A stretch of 35,587 nucleotides of DNA from CAYMJV01 sp964390545 (GCA_964390545.1 CAYMJV010000026.1:1-35587); one strand, 5' to 3'; counted from the first letter of the stretch, positions 24,819 through 33,551 are shown. Made by a program: numbers and translations. The notes: generated from the sequence alone by a model not told the origin.

Positions 24819-27695
24819 TTATGCTCGTGGCCATCTATCTATTCGTGAAGTAAGCTTTTGAGCCCCTCTCTGATAAGCCAAGGCCAGCAAAGAAATCGGG
24901 TGGACAGCCTCTCTCCGGGTTCCCTGCATGATCTGCAACTTGCAGGCCCCGCAACTGGTGGAGACCTGATCGACGGCAGAATCATCAATCTCTTTAAACA
25001 ATCTCTCTCCGATCGCCATGGAGAGGTCGAAATTTTTTCGCTTCATTCCAAAAGTGCCCACCAGACCGCAGCAACCGTCGGAAAATTCCTTGACCTTTAT
25101 CCCCGGAATCAAACGCAATAATTCAACAGGTTCCTTAACGACCCCTAAAGCACGAAGATGACAGGGATTGTGATACCCCACCGTCAGATTCAGCTCTCCC
25201 AGGTTCAGATGGAGCTCTCCTTTTTTATGAAGCTTCATCAGGAATTGATGGATATCATAACATTTCTCTGCGACTTGATGGGCCCTTTCCGAATCCAAAA
25301 TGTTCGAGTACTCCATCTTGACTGCCAGGGCACAACTCGGTTCGCTGAAAACGATGCTGAGCCCTTGGTCGACGAGAGAAGCCATCCTTTCCAGATTCGT
25401 TTGAACATCCTCCATGACCTTATTGATGGCGCCGGAGTTGATGCGGGCAATCCCGCAACATTGAAAGTCGGGGAGAAGGACCTCGAACCCATTTCGCTCA
25501 AGAACCTCCACTGTTGCCAGTCCATCGCCCTCCGGCTCATTGAAGTTTGAATAACAGCTGACGAAGTAGACGATTTTTTTATCTGCGTGAAAAAGTGGTC
25601 GTTCCTTCAGCATTTTCTTCAAAGTCCGGCGACGAAAGGGAGGTAGGTGACGACGCCGGTCGAGTCCCAGGGCGGCCTCCAGCCCTCTCCTGATGGGAGC
25701 GAGAGAGTTGGCGAGGTTCACCAGGGGAGCAAGAGCGCTTCCCTTCTTACATAAGGCGCGGGTGTCAGTGAAGAAGCGGTTGCTCAGAGGTTCTCCATGT
25801 TTTTCAAGGTAGTGGGCGCGACCGCTCAATGCAAGCCAGGGGATGTCGACTCCGGAGGGACATTCGGTTAAACACCTCTTGCAGTTGACGCAAGAATCCA
25901 TCACCTCCTTAAATTGGGCAGAGTCGAAGAATTTTGGATCGAGAGCGCCGGCTGCGAATTCTCTTAGGAGAGTCGCTTTGGCTCGTCCCATCGCCCATTC
26001 CTCTAGAACCTTCTGTGCAACGGGACAGTAGGAACGGCATTTCCCGCAGCCAGAGCAAGTTTCAATGGCTGTTCTCACAACTTCCTTGTCAAAAAAGGTT
26101 CCTGTCAATCTCCTCTGGTCCTGAGACTCATATTTGAGGTGCTGATTGAGAGGGTTCTTTTCACCTCCAACAATACAGCCTGGATTGAGAATGTTCTTAG
26201 GATCGAAAAGATTCTTTATTTCCACCATGGCCGGATAGAGATTCGGGTACTGTTTTCTGAGATAGTAGGTTCTCAGACGGCCATCACCGTGCTCTCCACT
26301 GATCGTACCCTTTAACGAAAAGACCAGATCGTAACAGGCATCGGTCAGGTCCAACATCTTTTTCACTTCGGAATCTTTCCGAAGGTCTAAAAAGACCATG
26401 AGATGAAGGTTCCCATCGCCGGCGTGGCCATAGATGCTTGCTTCCACCTCGGCCTTTCTAAAAATTTCCCTCAGGCCCATGATATATCGGGAGAGAAGGC
26501 TCGGATGAACGGCTGCATCCTCAATGAAGGCCAATGGTCTTTTAGGTCCTTTTGCCTTATTGAGAATGGGGCCGGAGATGCTTCTGACCTTTTCAAACAT
26601 GGCCGTCTCTTCTTCGTTGCTGGCCACCTTTATCGATGTGGCCAATTTTTCCTGCTGGACGAGAAGCCTCTCGGCTTCGATGAACTTATGCGGAGGCCTT
26701 TCTCCATCCTCTTCCTCGAATTCAACAAAGAGGAGGGCCTCAGTTCCCTCAGGAAGATACGGCCTCATCTCTGCCTTCTGTTTTCGGGCAAGGTCGATGA
26801 TCTGCCGTTCAATAATCTCAAGCATGGAAGGAGAGAGCTCAAGGAGTTTCTGTGTGGCCGGGCCCACATGATCCAGATTGTCAAAATAGATGAGGCCTCC
26901 CCGTGCCCTTCCAGGGAGGGGGACGAGACGGAGCTTTGCCCCGGTGATGATTCCCAGGGTTCCCTCAGATCCCACGAAAAGGGAGGTAAGGTCTAAGAAT
27001 CCATTGCCCTGCAGTCGCCAGAGATCATAACCTGAAGAATTTTTCAGGGTGAAAGGCTTTTCCTCCTCCATTGGTTTGCGATACTGTTGGAGCAGACCAG
27101 GCATGGCCCTATAAATTTTCTCCTCGAGGGTTTCCGAATCTTTCGATTCTCCTCTTTCTAGGGAGACAGGACTTGTGGTCATCACCTCGCCATCAGACAG
27201 GACCACTTCTAATGAAAGAACATAATCGCGGGTAGCGCCATATTTAACCGCGTGGGGACCACTCGAATTATTGGCGATCATTCCACCCAGTGTACAATAT
27301 TCCTTCGTCGAAGGATCGATGGGAAAGAAAAGCTTGTGAGGTTTTAGAAACTTGTTCAGGGAATCGAGGATCATCCCGGGTTGAACTCGAACCCATTCTT
27401 CCTTGGGCTCGAATTCCAGGATCCTGTTCATATACTTCGTAAAGTCGACGAGGATCCCTTCTCCTAATTCATTCCCCGTGCGACTCGTCCCTCCCCCTCT
27501 CGGAATGAGCGGGATTCCCTTCTCGGCTGCAACCCTCACTAACCGAATCACATCTGCTTGATGTTTGGGTTTTACAATGCCGAAAGGCTTCACCCGGTAG
27601 ATGGAGGCAGCACTGCTGTAAATGGTGCGGGTAAGTTCATCAAAGAAGACCTCTCCCTCGATCAACTTTTGGAGATCTCGCTTTAAGGTTTCCAT
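24819..27695 (-). CDS. FAD-linked oxidase fused to Fe-S and CCG domains (D-lactate/D-2-hydroxyacid dehydrogenase-like)
   Basis: This 958-residue protein is a GlcD-type flavoprotein fused to a GlcF/GlpC-type iron-sulfur part. FAD-binding motifs include IPRGGGTSRTGNELG, GPHAVKYGATRDYVL and GSEGTLGIITG. The oxidase C-domain has IYGHAGDGNLHL and SGEHGDGRLR, with His residues typical of alpha-hydroxyacid dehydrogenases. Two [4Fe-4S] motifs follow (CSGCGKCRSYCP from Cys547; CVNCKRCLTECP), then paired CCG-type cysteine motifs (FQCCG; HNPCH...GCCG; TSCGACK). Family members oxidise D-lactate or other 2-hydroxyacids and give electrons to quinone or ferredoxin/ETF-like acceptors. It is third in an apparent operon after the ferredoxin-like and CGH-motif genes (45-base gap), which suggests those proteins exchange electrons with it. 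Confidence 0.92.
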   Translation of the reverse strand: METLKRDLQKLIEGEVFFDELTRTIYSSAASIYRVKPFGIVKPKHQADVIRLVRVAAEKGIPLIPRGGGTSRTGNELGEGILVDFTKYMNRILEFEPKEEWVRVQPGMILDSLNKFLKPHKLFFPIDPSTKEYCTLGGMIANNSSGPHAVKYGATRDYVLSLEVVLSDGEVMTTSPVSLERGESKDSETLEEKIYRAMPGLLQQYRKPMEEEKPFTLKNSSGYDLWRLQGNGFLDLTSLFVGSEGTLGIITGAKLRLVPLPGRARGGLIYFDNLDHVGPATQKLLELSPSMLEIIERQIIDLARKQKAEMRPYLPEGTEALLFVEFEEEDGERPPHKFIEAERLLVQQEKLATSIKVASNEEETAMFEKVRSISGPILNKAKGPKRPLAFIEDAAVHPSLLSRYIMGLREIFRKAEVEASIYGHAGDGNLHLMVFLDLRKDSEVKKMLDLTDACYDLVFSLKGTISGEHGDGRLRTYYLRKQYPNLYPAMVEIKNLFDPKNILNPGCIVGGEKNPLNQHLKYESQDQRRLTGTFFDKEVVRTAIETCSGCGKCRSYCPVAQKVLEEWAMGRAKATLLREFAAGALDPKFFDSAQFKEVMDSCVNCKRCLTECPSGVDIPWLALSGRAHYLEKHGEPLSNRFFTDTRALCKKGSALAPLVNLANSLAPIRRGLEAALGLDRRRHLPPFRRRTLKKMLKERPLFHADKKIVYFVSCYSNFNEPEGDGLATVEVLERNGFEVLLPDFQCCGIARINSGAINKVMEDVQTNLERMASLVDQGLSIVFSEPSCALAVKMEYSNILDSERAHQVAEKCYDIHQFLMKLHKKGELHLNLGELNLTVGYHNPCHLRALGVVKEPVELLRLIPGIKVKEFSDGCCGLVGTFGMKRKNFDLSMAIGERLFKEIDDSAVDQVSTSCGACKLQIMQGTRREAVHPISLLALAYQRGAQKLTSRIDRWPRA

Positions 27696-27740
27696 TTCTT
27701 TGTCCGGAGAAGAGGAGGTAAAAGCATTTGGGAAGGGAAC

Positions 27741-28388
27741 TCATCCCCTGGCGAACTTTTCGCCTTTTTTCACTTTTTCCAACAACATCTCAGCACGCGC
27801 AGGATTGAAGACGCCGCATTCGCAACATTTGGCCATGATCCCCGCGGCCTTCTTTGGGGTGAGGCGCCGAAGTTTTACATATTCAATCATGTTCCGGATG
27901 AGGTTGAAAGAGACCATGCCGTGGCCGCACATGGTGTTAAATTCCAAGATCTCTCTTTCGGGCAGACGGTCTTTCGCTCCCCAAAAGCCAAGGGAGTGTT
28001 CGACGCTGTGCCTCTCAAGGCCTGCCTTTCGGCAGCATTGCTGAACTTCTTCGAGAAGACCGCTGATGTTGATGCTGATGCCCAGGTCGGCCCGAATCAA
28101 CTCCTCGACCACTTTTTGAAGGGTGTCTAGGTCTGTGAACACAGCCTCGGCCCCCGAGCCATCCTTCTGTGTTGCGATCAGCTTATTGATGTCCATGTCG
28201 TCCTGATGGACATTCCCCTGCTCGCTATTGCCCATGTTCACGGGATGATATTTGAAGCAGATTCGCATGAACTCCTGCAGTTTGGGGGCGGATCCTTCGT
28301 GAGTGATTCCTTTAGCCGTGGTCGCAAAAATTACATAATCACCCTTCAGGCTTTCCGGGCCTCCTTGTCGATGGAGCGTGTTGGTCAT
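27741..28388 (-). CDS. Unrecognised protein with TMCGH and CCxCGxFN motifs, copy A
   Basis: I do not recognise this 215-residue family. The start at 28388 is chosen because its ATG overlaps the upstream stop (ATGA) and because it aligns exactly with copy B (MTxxLHRxG...ESLK). Shared blocks with copy B are GSAPK near 32-36, PVNMG/GN (49-60), HSVEHSLGFWG (127-137), TMCGHGM (152-158; Cys154, His156) and AKCCECGVFN (186-195; Cys188, 189, 191). Three to four Cys plus a His conserved across paralogues suggest a metal or Fe-S site. No signal peptide or TM is seen. It is translationally coupled to the ferredoxin-like copy A and followed by the FAD/Fe-S oxidase. Confidence 0.85.
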   Translation of the reverse strand: MTNTLHRQGGPESLKGDYVIFATTAKGITHEGSAPKLQEFMRICFKYHPVNMGNSEQGNVHQDDMDINKLIATQKDGSGAEAVFTDLDTLQKVVEELIRADLGISINISGLLEEVQQCCRKAGLERHSVEHSLGFWGAKDRLPEREILEFNTMCGHGMVSFNLIRNMIEYVKLRRLTPKKAAGIMAKCCECGVFNPARAEMLLEKVKKGEKFARG

Positions 28389-29200
28389 GATTCTTTCTCC
28401 TTGAAGAGCGGCCGGCCCAATCCAATATTCGTTTTTCCATTCGGTGAAAGTGTATATCCGGCCTTCCTTACCCATTCTTCATGAGGAATCGTTCCTTCAG
28501 GTAGGCATTTCGAAGCCATCCCAACGCTGGTCACCGTGTCGATCTCCCTCTGAATCTTCTCCAAGGCCTGAAGGAATTCTGGGATCCTTTCGAGTTTGAT
28601 CTTCATTTCGATGATAGCCGAGAGGGCCTTTTCGTTTAAGATGTCGTCTCGCAGCTTTCCCGTTTCCGGGCTCACCATCAACTGCGTGATAGGGTTTTTG
28701 CTCTCGAAATGAGGTTTCAGCTTGGCGAGGGCCACGGCCACTTTTTCGATATCTCGGAAAAAGGCGCCAGTCCCCGGACGACCGATCTCCACAACCAGGC
28801 CTGCCTCTCCTTGACGAAGACGTCCTGTCACGTCATTCGTTTTGATCTCCTCGGTGCCCCTTCCGCGAATACCGGTTCCCGGGTGAGTGGTCGTGGGGTC
28901 GCTGAACTGGGCCCGGATGCTTCTCGGCCATTTCAACTCCGGTGGGGTTAACGCGCCTGTGGGACAGACATCGACCTCAGCTAAATAACCTAATCGAAAC
29001 AGGGAGAGGATTTTACGAATGGCACGGACGAACCAAGGAATGTATCCTTCATTCCTTAACACACGATAGCAGGTATAACACTCCACGCACTCATCCTGAT
29101 TGACGACGGACTTTCCGTCTTCGTCCAGATAGATGACCCCCATGGTGCACACGGCATGGCAGTTGCCACAACCAACACATTTCTTCTTATCAATCTCCAT
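28385..29200 (-). CDS. Ferredoxin-like protein with GRGTEEIKTNDVTGR domain, copy A
   Basis: This 271-residue protein starts with two [4Fe-4S] motifs. The first is CVGCGNCHAVC (Cys8, 11, 14, 18). In the second, CVECYTC (Cys38, 41, 44) is separated from its last Cys (Cys79, in CPTGAL) by 34 residues, including a hydrophobic/basic helix. A C-terminal domain of about 170 residues holds GRGTEEIKTNDVTGR, EIGRPGTGAFFRD, TGKLRDDILNE and LSAIIE, all shared with copy B. The ATG at 29200 has AAGGA seven bases upstream. I recall, without being able to verify it, similar blocks in proteins annotated as 6-hydroxynicotinate reductase. A ferredoxin-dependent redox role is likely; the substrate is unknown. 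Confidence 0.85.
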   Translation of the reverse strand: MEIDKKKCVGCGNCHAVCTMGVIYLDEDGKSVVNQDECVECYTCYRVLRNEGYIPWFVRAIRKILSLFRLGYLAEVDVCPTGALTPPELKWPRSIRAQFSDPTTTHPGTGIRGRGTEEIKTNDVTGRLRQGEAGLVVEIGRPGTGAFFRDIEKVAVALAKLKPHFESKNPITQLMVSPETGKLRDDILNEKALSAIIEMKIKLERIPEFLQALEKIQREIDTVTSVGMASKCLPEGTIPHEEWVRKAGYTLSPNGKTNIGLGRPLFKEKES

Positions 29201-29395
29201 TTTGATGTCCTTAGGATTCGTTTTAATTTTACTTCTAACATAGGTTTGTTTCAAAGACAAGGAAAGAATTGTATCCCAAAAAATGCTTTTAACGATCTAA
29301 GAAGAAGCTCATTCTTTTGGACCTCAAAAACATAAGATTTGGAAAAAGAACATAACTATTTGTATTTTATAGGTAATCTTGTCTATAAGAATTGC

Positions 29396-29424
29396 TTGAC
29401 ATCCTAAGAGAAAAATTCTAGTAT
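29396..29424 (+). promoter_or_regulatory. Sigma70-type promoter for the rightward GntR-led operon
   Basis: A perfect TTGACA (29396-29401) and TAGTAT (29419-29424) are 17 bases apart. The first in-frame TTG of the regulator (29425) directly abuts the -10 box, so translation must begin further downstream. The 223-base divergent region also has AT-rich CTTGTCTATAAG just upstream, a possible weak operator. Confidence 0.7.
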
Positions 29425-29451
29425 TTGGGCATTCTGGAAGCAAATCATAAA

Positions 29452-30156
29452 TTGGATACAACTTTGGAAAAAATTCCCTTTCGTAAGACCTCTCAAAAAA
29501 ATTCCATTCCCATCAGAGAAATGACTTACGAGTTTTTAAAATCGTCCGTTCTCTCCGGCCGTTTCAACCCGGGCGAGAGGCTTACCGAAGAGCATCTGGC
29601 GAGAAAGTTGGGGGTCAGTCGCACCCCGGTGAGGGAAGCCCTCCATAAGCTGGAATCAGAGGGGTGGATCAAAGCTCTTGAGACGAGGGGGTTTGTTGTT
29701 TCCGGAGACACAAAGGATGAAGTGGAAGAGTTGTTTGAACTTCGGGCCCTTCTGGAAGGGCATGCCTTGAGGATCATTTCAGGGAAGATCGCTAATCAAG
29801 ATCTTGAGCAACTGAACGGATTCATCGAAAAGGCGGAAGAGGCTTTGAAAAAGAGACGAATTGAAGAGGTCTTTAAATGGAATACGAAATTCCATGACGT
29901 GCTTCATGGAATGGTCGTCGAAAAAAGGCGGCTTCACCGGCTACTGGTGAATATTAGGAAATATGTGTTGCGGTATCGAAGGGACACACTCCGGTATCCA
30001 GATGGAGGGAAAAGGGCCATTGATGGCCATCGAAAAATTTTATTGGCTTTGAGATTGAGAGATCCTGATCTGTGCGAGCGTACGATGCGGGACCACATTC
30101 AGGAGGCCAAACTGGATGCCGAGCAAGTCCTTTTTGAAAAACCTGAATCGGTTTAA
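29452..30156 (+). CDS. GntR-family transcriptional regulator (FCD domain)
   Basis: This regulator has a winged helix (PIREMTYEFLKSSVLSGRF; then LARKLGVSRTPVREALHKLE) and an FCD ligand domain with metal-site candidates in WNTKFHDVLHGM, HRKIL and RDHIQEAK. The start is uncertain: the frame is open from 29425, but that TTG touches the -10 box. The TTG at 29452 keeps the conserved PIRE segment; the ATG at 29521 would begin inside helix 1. It lies between two divergent operons that start with paralogous genes, so it probably controls one or both in response to an organic acid or CoA ester (inference). Confidence 0.85.
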   Translation: MDTTLEKIPFRKTSQKNSIPIREMTYEFLKSSVLSGRFNPGERLTEEHLARKLGVSRTPVREALHKLESEGWIKALETRGFVVSGDTKDEVEELFELRALLEGHALRIISGKIANQDLEQLNGFIEKAEEALKKRRIEEVFKWNTKFHDVLHGMVVEKRRLHRLLVNIRKYVLRYRRDTLRYPDGGKRAIDGHRKILLALRLRDPDLCERTMRDHIQEAKLDAEQVLFEKPESV

Positions 30157-30213
30157 ATGAGATACGTTGATTGTTGATGAATTTTTAGAGTCCGATGCTG
30201 GAAAGGAGGTTTT

Positions 30214-30960
30214 ATGAAGGTTCGCGATGACAGGTGCATCGGTTGCAAAAGATGCTTCCCTTACTGTCCGATGGGGAGGATACAGATCCTTCGCCGGCAT
30301 GAAAAGATTCCAGGGAGGGTATACATCGATATCGACCAGGATAAATGCACGGACTGCGGGATGTGCTACCGGGCAAAGATTTGTCCCGTAAACGCCCTTT
30401 ATCAACCCGCGGAGCCTTGGCCCCGAGAGGTTCGGGCGGTCTTGAGCAATCCTCTGACGGAGTACAAGGGATCTCAGGTTCCGGGTCGTGGAACCGAGGA
30501 GATGAAGACCAATGACGTCTCAGGGCGATTTCGCCCCGGGGAGGTTGGCGTTGGCATTGAACTGGGGAGGCCAGGCGTAGGCGCCTACTTTAGGGACGTT
30601 GAAGTGGTGGCGATGGCCTTATCTCCCTTAGGGTATGCGTTTGCAGAGGAGAATCCGGTCACCCAATTTATGTCAAACAAAAAAACAGGAAAACTTCGGG
30701 ACGATGTTCTCAATGAAAGGGCGGTTTCCGCTATCATTGAGGGGAAGTGTAAGCTGGCGAATCTCCCTAAAGTTCTGGAGACCATCAAAAAGGTGGCTGA
30801 GAAGGTGGATACGGTTTTTACCGTGGAGATTATTTCAAAGGTTCCCCCCGTGGGGGAGATTCCCATCCTTCCTATCTTGAAAAAGTTGGGGTATTGGTAT
30901 TCCATCAACAGCAAAAACAACATGGGGCTGGGAGAGCCGCCCTTCAAATTCTATGAATAA
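30214..30960 (+). CDS. Ferredoxin-like protein with GRGTEEMKTNDVSGR domain, copy B
   Basis: This 248-residue paralogue of the gene at 28385-29200 has compact cluster motifs: CIGCKRCFPYCP (Cys8, 11, 14, 18) and CTDCGMCYRAKICP (Cys45, 48, 51, 57). The C-terminal domain shares GRGTEEMKTNDVSGR (91-105), ELGRPGVGAYFRDVE (116-130), TGKLRDDVLNERA and VSAIIEGK with copy A. The ATG follows AAGGAGG. It lies 57 bases after the GntR gene and 21 bases before copy B of the CGH-motif protein. I do not recognise a characterised function; an electron carrier or small ferredoxin-dependent reductase is the best reading. Confidence 0.86.
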   Translation: MKVRDDRCIGCKRCFPYCPMGRIQILRRHEKIPGRVYIDIDQDKCTDCGMCYRAKICPVNALYQPAEPWPREVRAVLSNPLTEYKGSQVPGRGTEEMKTNDVSGRFRPGEVGVGIELGRPGVGAYFRDVEVVAMALSPLGYAFAEENPVTQFMSNKKTGKLRDDVLNERAVSAIIEGKCKLANLPKVLETIKKVAEKVDTVFTVEIISKVPPVGEIPILPILKKLGYWYSINSKNNMGLGEPPFKFYE

Positions 30961-30981
30961 TGTGGAAAAAGGAGAAAAGCG

Positions 30982-31626
30982 ATGACGCACAGTTTGCATC
31001 GAAGGGGTGACAGAGAGAGTCTTAAAGATGATTTTGTGGTGCTCGGTTGTCCTGCAACCGGCGTCAATAAGAAAGGTTCTGCGCCTAAGACGCGAGAGTA
31101 TTTGCGCATTGCCTATACGCATGGACCCATCAATGAAGGCGATATGAAGACCGGTAACATTTATAACACGACGATTGAGGATATCCTGGACCGCGTCACC
31201 GACGGCACCATCGTTGAGGTCACCTATGATAACCGGGATAAAGTGGTGGCCTTATTGAAGGAGTTGAAAGAGAAGAGACCTGGAATATCAATCACGGTTT
31301 CGGGTGTCACGGACATTGTCCAGGACATGATGTACGAAGCGGGCCTGGCTCGCATCCACACGGTAGAGTATTCCATGGGGACATGGGGCAAGACGGAGAG
31401 GATGCCGGAGTATGATGTATTGAAGATCACGACCATGTGCGGCCACGCCATGATCGCCAACGATCTCGTCGGAAAGCTGATCCGGGACATCAAGAAGGGA
31501 CATCGGACACTGGACGACGTGGCTGTGGAGATGGCCAAGTGTTGCACCTGTGGCAACTTCAATCTGACCCGGGGCAAGAAGATCATTAAAGAGATGTTGC
31601 CTCTCTATGTAATCAACCGGTATTGA
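30982..31626 (+). CDS. Unrecognised protein with TMCGH and CCxCGxFN motifs, copy B
   Basis: This 214-residue paralogue of the gene at 27741-28388 keeps the same start (MTHSLHRRG...ESLK), GSAPK (32-36), GPINEG...GNI, HTVEYSMGTWG (126-136), TMCGHAM (151-157; Cys153, His155) and AKCCTCGNFN (185-194; Cys187, 188, 190). The middle section (about 60-100) is divergent. The ATG follows AAGGAG. It is cytoplasmic by prediction. The invariant Cys/His set across two diverged copies argues for a functional metal site. It lies between ferredoxin-like copy B and the flavoprotein/polyferredoxin fusion. Confidence 0.86.
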   Translation: MTHSLHRRGDRESLKDDFVVLGCPATGVNKKGSAPKTREYLRIAYTHGPINEGDMKTGNIYNTTIEDILDRVTDGTIVEVTYDNRDKVVALLKELKEKRPGISITVSGVTDIVQDMMYEAGLARIHTVEYSMGTWGKTERMPEYDVLKITTMCGHAMIANDLVGKLIRDIKKGHRTLDDVAVEMAKCCTCGNFNLTRGKKIIKEMLPLYVINRY

Positions 31627-31649
31627 ATCGTGATCTGTTATTTCATTAC

Positions 31650-31678
31650 GCTATGCGCCATGCGCTCTGCGCTATGCG
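31650..31678. repeat. Short tandem repeat of TATGCGC / ATGCGCTC units
   Basis: GCTATGCGCCATGCGCTCTGCGCTATGCG consists of about four variants of a 7-10 base GC-alternating unit, partly self-complementary. It fills the 75-base gap before the flavoprotein gene. Similar GCGCTATGCGC tracts occur as spacer repeats in other genomes (from memory). Confidence 0.55.
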
Positions 31679-31701
31679 ATTCTTTTTAGAAGGAGTGAAA
31701 G

Positions 31702-33483
31702 ATGCGATACGTCATCATTGGAGGAAGCGCTGCGGGGATCAGTGCCGTCGAGGCGATCCGATCGGTCGATCGGACATCCCCAATTGAGTTATTTAGCAAC
31801 GAAGGGACGCCCTTCTATTCGCGAGTTCTTCTCTCTTATTATATTGCCGGAGCGATTTCAAAGGAGGAATTACACTTCAGGCCATTAGAGTTCTTCACGG
31901 AAAACAAGGTGACTGCACACCTGGGTCAGAGGGTACAGTCGGTTCTTCCTGATTCTAAGTTAATAAGGACAGAGGATGGCAAGGAGTATCCTTTTGACAA
32001 GTTGCTGATCGCCACGGGTTCCTTCCCAAAGATACTGGACATACCGGGAAAGGATAAGAAGGGCGTGATCGTCATGAGGACGATCGAACACGCCCAGCAG
32101 ATCATCGACCGTTTAGAAGGAATCAAAACGGCATGCGTTTTGGGAGGCGGACTGATTGGCTTGAGAACCGGTTATGCCCTTTCCCTTCGAGGGGTGAAGG
32201 TTAAGATCATCGTTAAATCGAGCCATGTTCTTTCACAAATGTTAGACAGGGAAGCGGGAGAAATGATCGAGGCGAGGATGCGTGAGCATGGGATTGAGGT
32301 CCGGACCGGTCGGGATGCCGTTGAGATCCTGGGAAAGGAGTCCGTAGAGGGCGTGACGCTCGACAACGGAGAGAGGATCAATTGTCAACTCGTCGTCATC
32401 GGTAAGGGTGTTCAGCCCAATGTCGATTGTGTTTCATCCACTTCCATCAAAGTGAATGAGGGAATTATTGCCGATGAGACGATGAGGACCAGGGCGCCAG
32501 ATATCTATGTGGCAGGAGATGTGGCTGAGACTTACGATATCTCCGGAGAAACAATGGGTATCAATGCCATCTGGCCTTGTGCTTTTGAGCAGGGCCGAGT
32601 GGCCGGTTTAAACATGGCCGGCCGGAAGGTCAAATACGGCGGGTCTTTTCGAATGAACTCTCTCGACTTTTACGGCCTCCTTGTGATTTCCATGGGCGTC
32701 ACCCGTCCTGATGGGGATAAATTCCAACAGGTTCAAAGAAAGACGAAGGATACCTATAGGAAACTCGTCTTAAAAGATGGACGCATTGTCGGAGCCATTC
32801 TGGTAGGCCAGGTTCAAAAGGCAGGGATCATCGAAACCCTGTTGAAAAAGAAGGTCAATGTATCCGACTATGTCCCCTTTTTGATGAGCGACAGACTGAA
32901 TTTTGCTGACTTATTGCCATTAATGAGGCAGAATGGGGAGAAATTTACTGAAGTTGAATACAGAGAACTTACACAGCGTCCAATGGGATCAAGGACTTTA
33001 AAGGAAAAGATGAAAGTGATCAAGGTGGATCAGGAGAAGTGTACCCAATGCCATACCTGCGGGCTTTGGTGCGGAGTGGAGATCGGGTCCGTCGCCAAGG
33101 AGCCCAACGATGCCATCCATGAGGAACCCCGTCCGGTTCCAAGAGTCCATGTGGACGGCAACAATCTGCCTCTGCACTGCCGCCATTGCGAAGTAGCGCC
33201 ATGCATTGATGCCTGCCCCAATGGGACGATGCGCAGGGATCCGAAGACCGGGCTGGTTTATGTCCACGAACCGACCTGCGTCGCCTGCTGGATGTGTGTC
33301 ATGGTCTGTCCCTTCGGGATCATTACCCCTTCGTCCGGACATCATGTGGCCGTGAAATGCGACCGCTGCCGGAACATGGAATTTCCTATCTGTGTGGACG
33401 TCTGTCCTACGAAGGCTCTTATTCTGGAGGAACGAGAGAAAGGGGCTACCTGGTATGGGTATTCCCCAAGCCGAAGTTTTTAG
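31702..33483 (+). CDS. NAD(P)H-flavin oxidoreductase fused to CooF/HycB-like 4x[4Fe-4S] ferredoxin
   Basis: This 593-residue protein has an N-terminal pyridine nucleotide-disulfide oxidoreductase fold: FAD motif IIGGSAAGISAVEA (residues 4-17), LLIATGSFP, NAD(P)H-binding VLGGGLIGLRTGYAL (about 147-161) and the second FAD contact IYVAGDVAET. From Cys447 the C-terminal part carries four Cys groups: CTQCHTCGLWC, CRHCEVAPCIDAC, CVACWMCVMVC and CDRCRNMEFPICVDVC, the pattern of CooF, HycB and DmsB polyferredoxins. In CO dehydrogenase clusters CooF and an FNOR flavoprotein are usually separate genes; here they are one chain directly upstream of a CooS homologue. It would move electrons between NAD(P)H and the CooS-like partner. 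The ATG follows AAGGAG. Confidence 0.9.
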   Translation: MRYVIIGGSAAGISAVEAIRSVDRTSPIELFSNEGTPFYSRVLLSYYIAGAISKEELHFRPLEFFTENKVTAHLGQRVQSVLPDSKLIRTEDGKEYPFDKLLIATGSFPKILDIPGKDKKGVIVMRTIEHAQQIIDRLEGIKTACVLGGGLIGLRTGYALSLRGVKVKIIVKSSHVLSQMLDREAGEMIEARMREHGIEVRTGRDAVEILGKESVEGVTLDNGERINCQLVVIGKGVQPNVDCVSSTSIKVNEGIIADETMRTRAPDIYVAGDVAETYDISGETMGINAIWPCAFEQGRVAGLNMAGRKVKYGGSFRMNSLDFYGLLVISMGVTRPDGDKFQQVQRKTKDTYRKLVLKDGRIVGAILVGQVQKAGIIETLLKKKVNVSDYVPFLMSDRLNFADLLPLMRQNGEKFTEVEYRELTQRPMGSRTLKEKMKVIKVDQEKCTQCHTCGLWCGVEIGSVAKEPNDAIHEEPRPVPRVHVDGNNLPLHCRHCEVAPCIDACPNGTMRRDPKTGLVYVHEPTCVACWMCVMVCPFGIITPSSGHHVAVKCDRCRNMEFPICVDVCPTKALILEEREKGATWYGYSPSRSF

Positions 33484-33500
33484 AGGAGAATCCCTATAGC

Positions 33501-33518
33501 CGCAGGCTTTCGCCTGCG
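33501..33518. other. Perfect 7-bp hairpin in the flavoprotein-CooS-like gap
   Basis: CGCAGGC and GCCTGCG flank TTTC, 17 bases after the flavoprotein stop and about 33 bases before the next start. It could be a small repeat or an mRNA-processing stem. Confidence 0.6.
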
Positions 33519-33551
33519 AAATGGTACCTTTTAGAGAAAGGAGAAGGAGAG

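Noticed and set aside
31650..31678. Tandem GCGCTATGCG units as a possible CRISPR
   Set aside because: Units are 7-10 bases with no spacers and no cas genes nearby.
33294..33551. Extended start of the CooS-like frame
   Set aside because: It overlaps the flavoprotein in another frame and has no CooS similarity. 33552 has a strong ribosome binding site.
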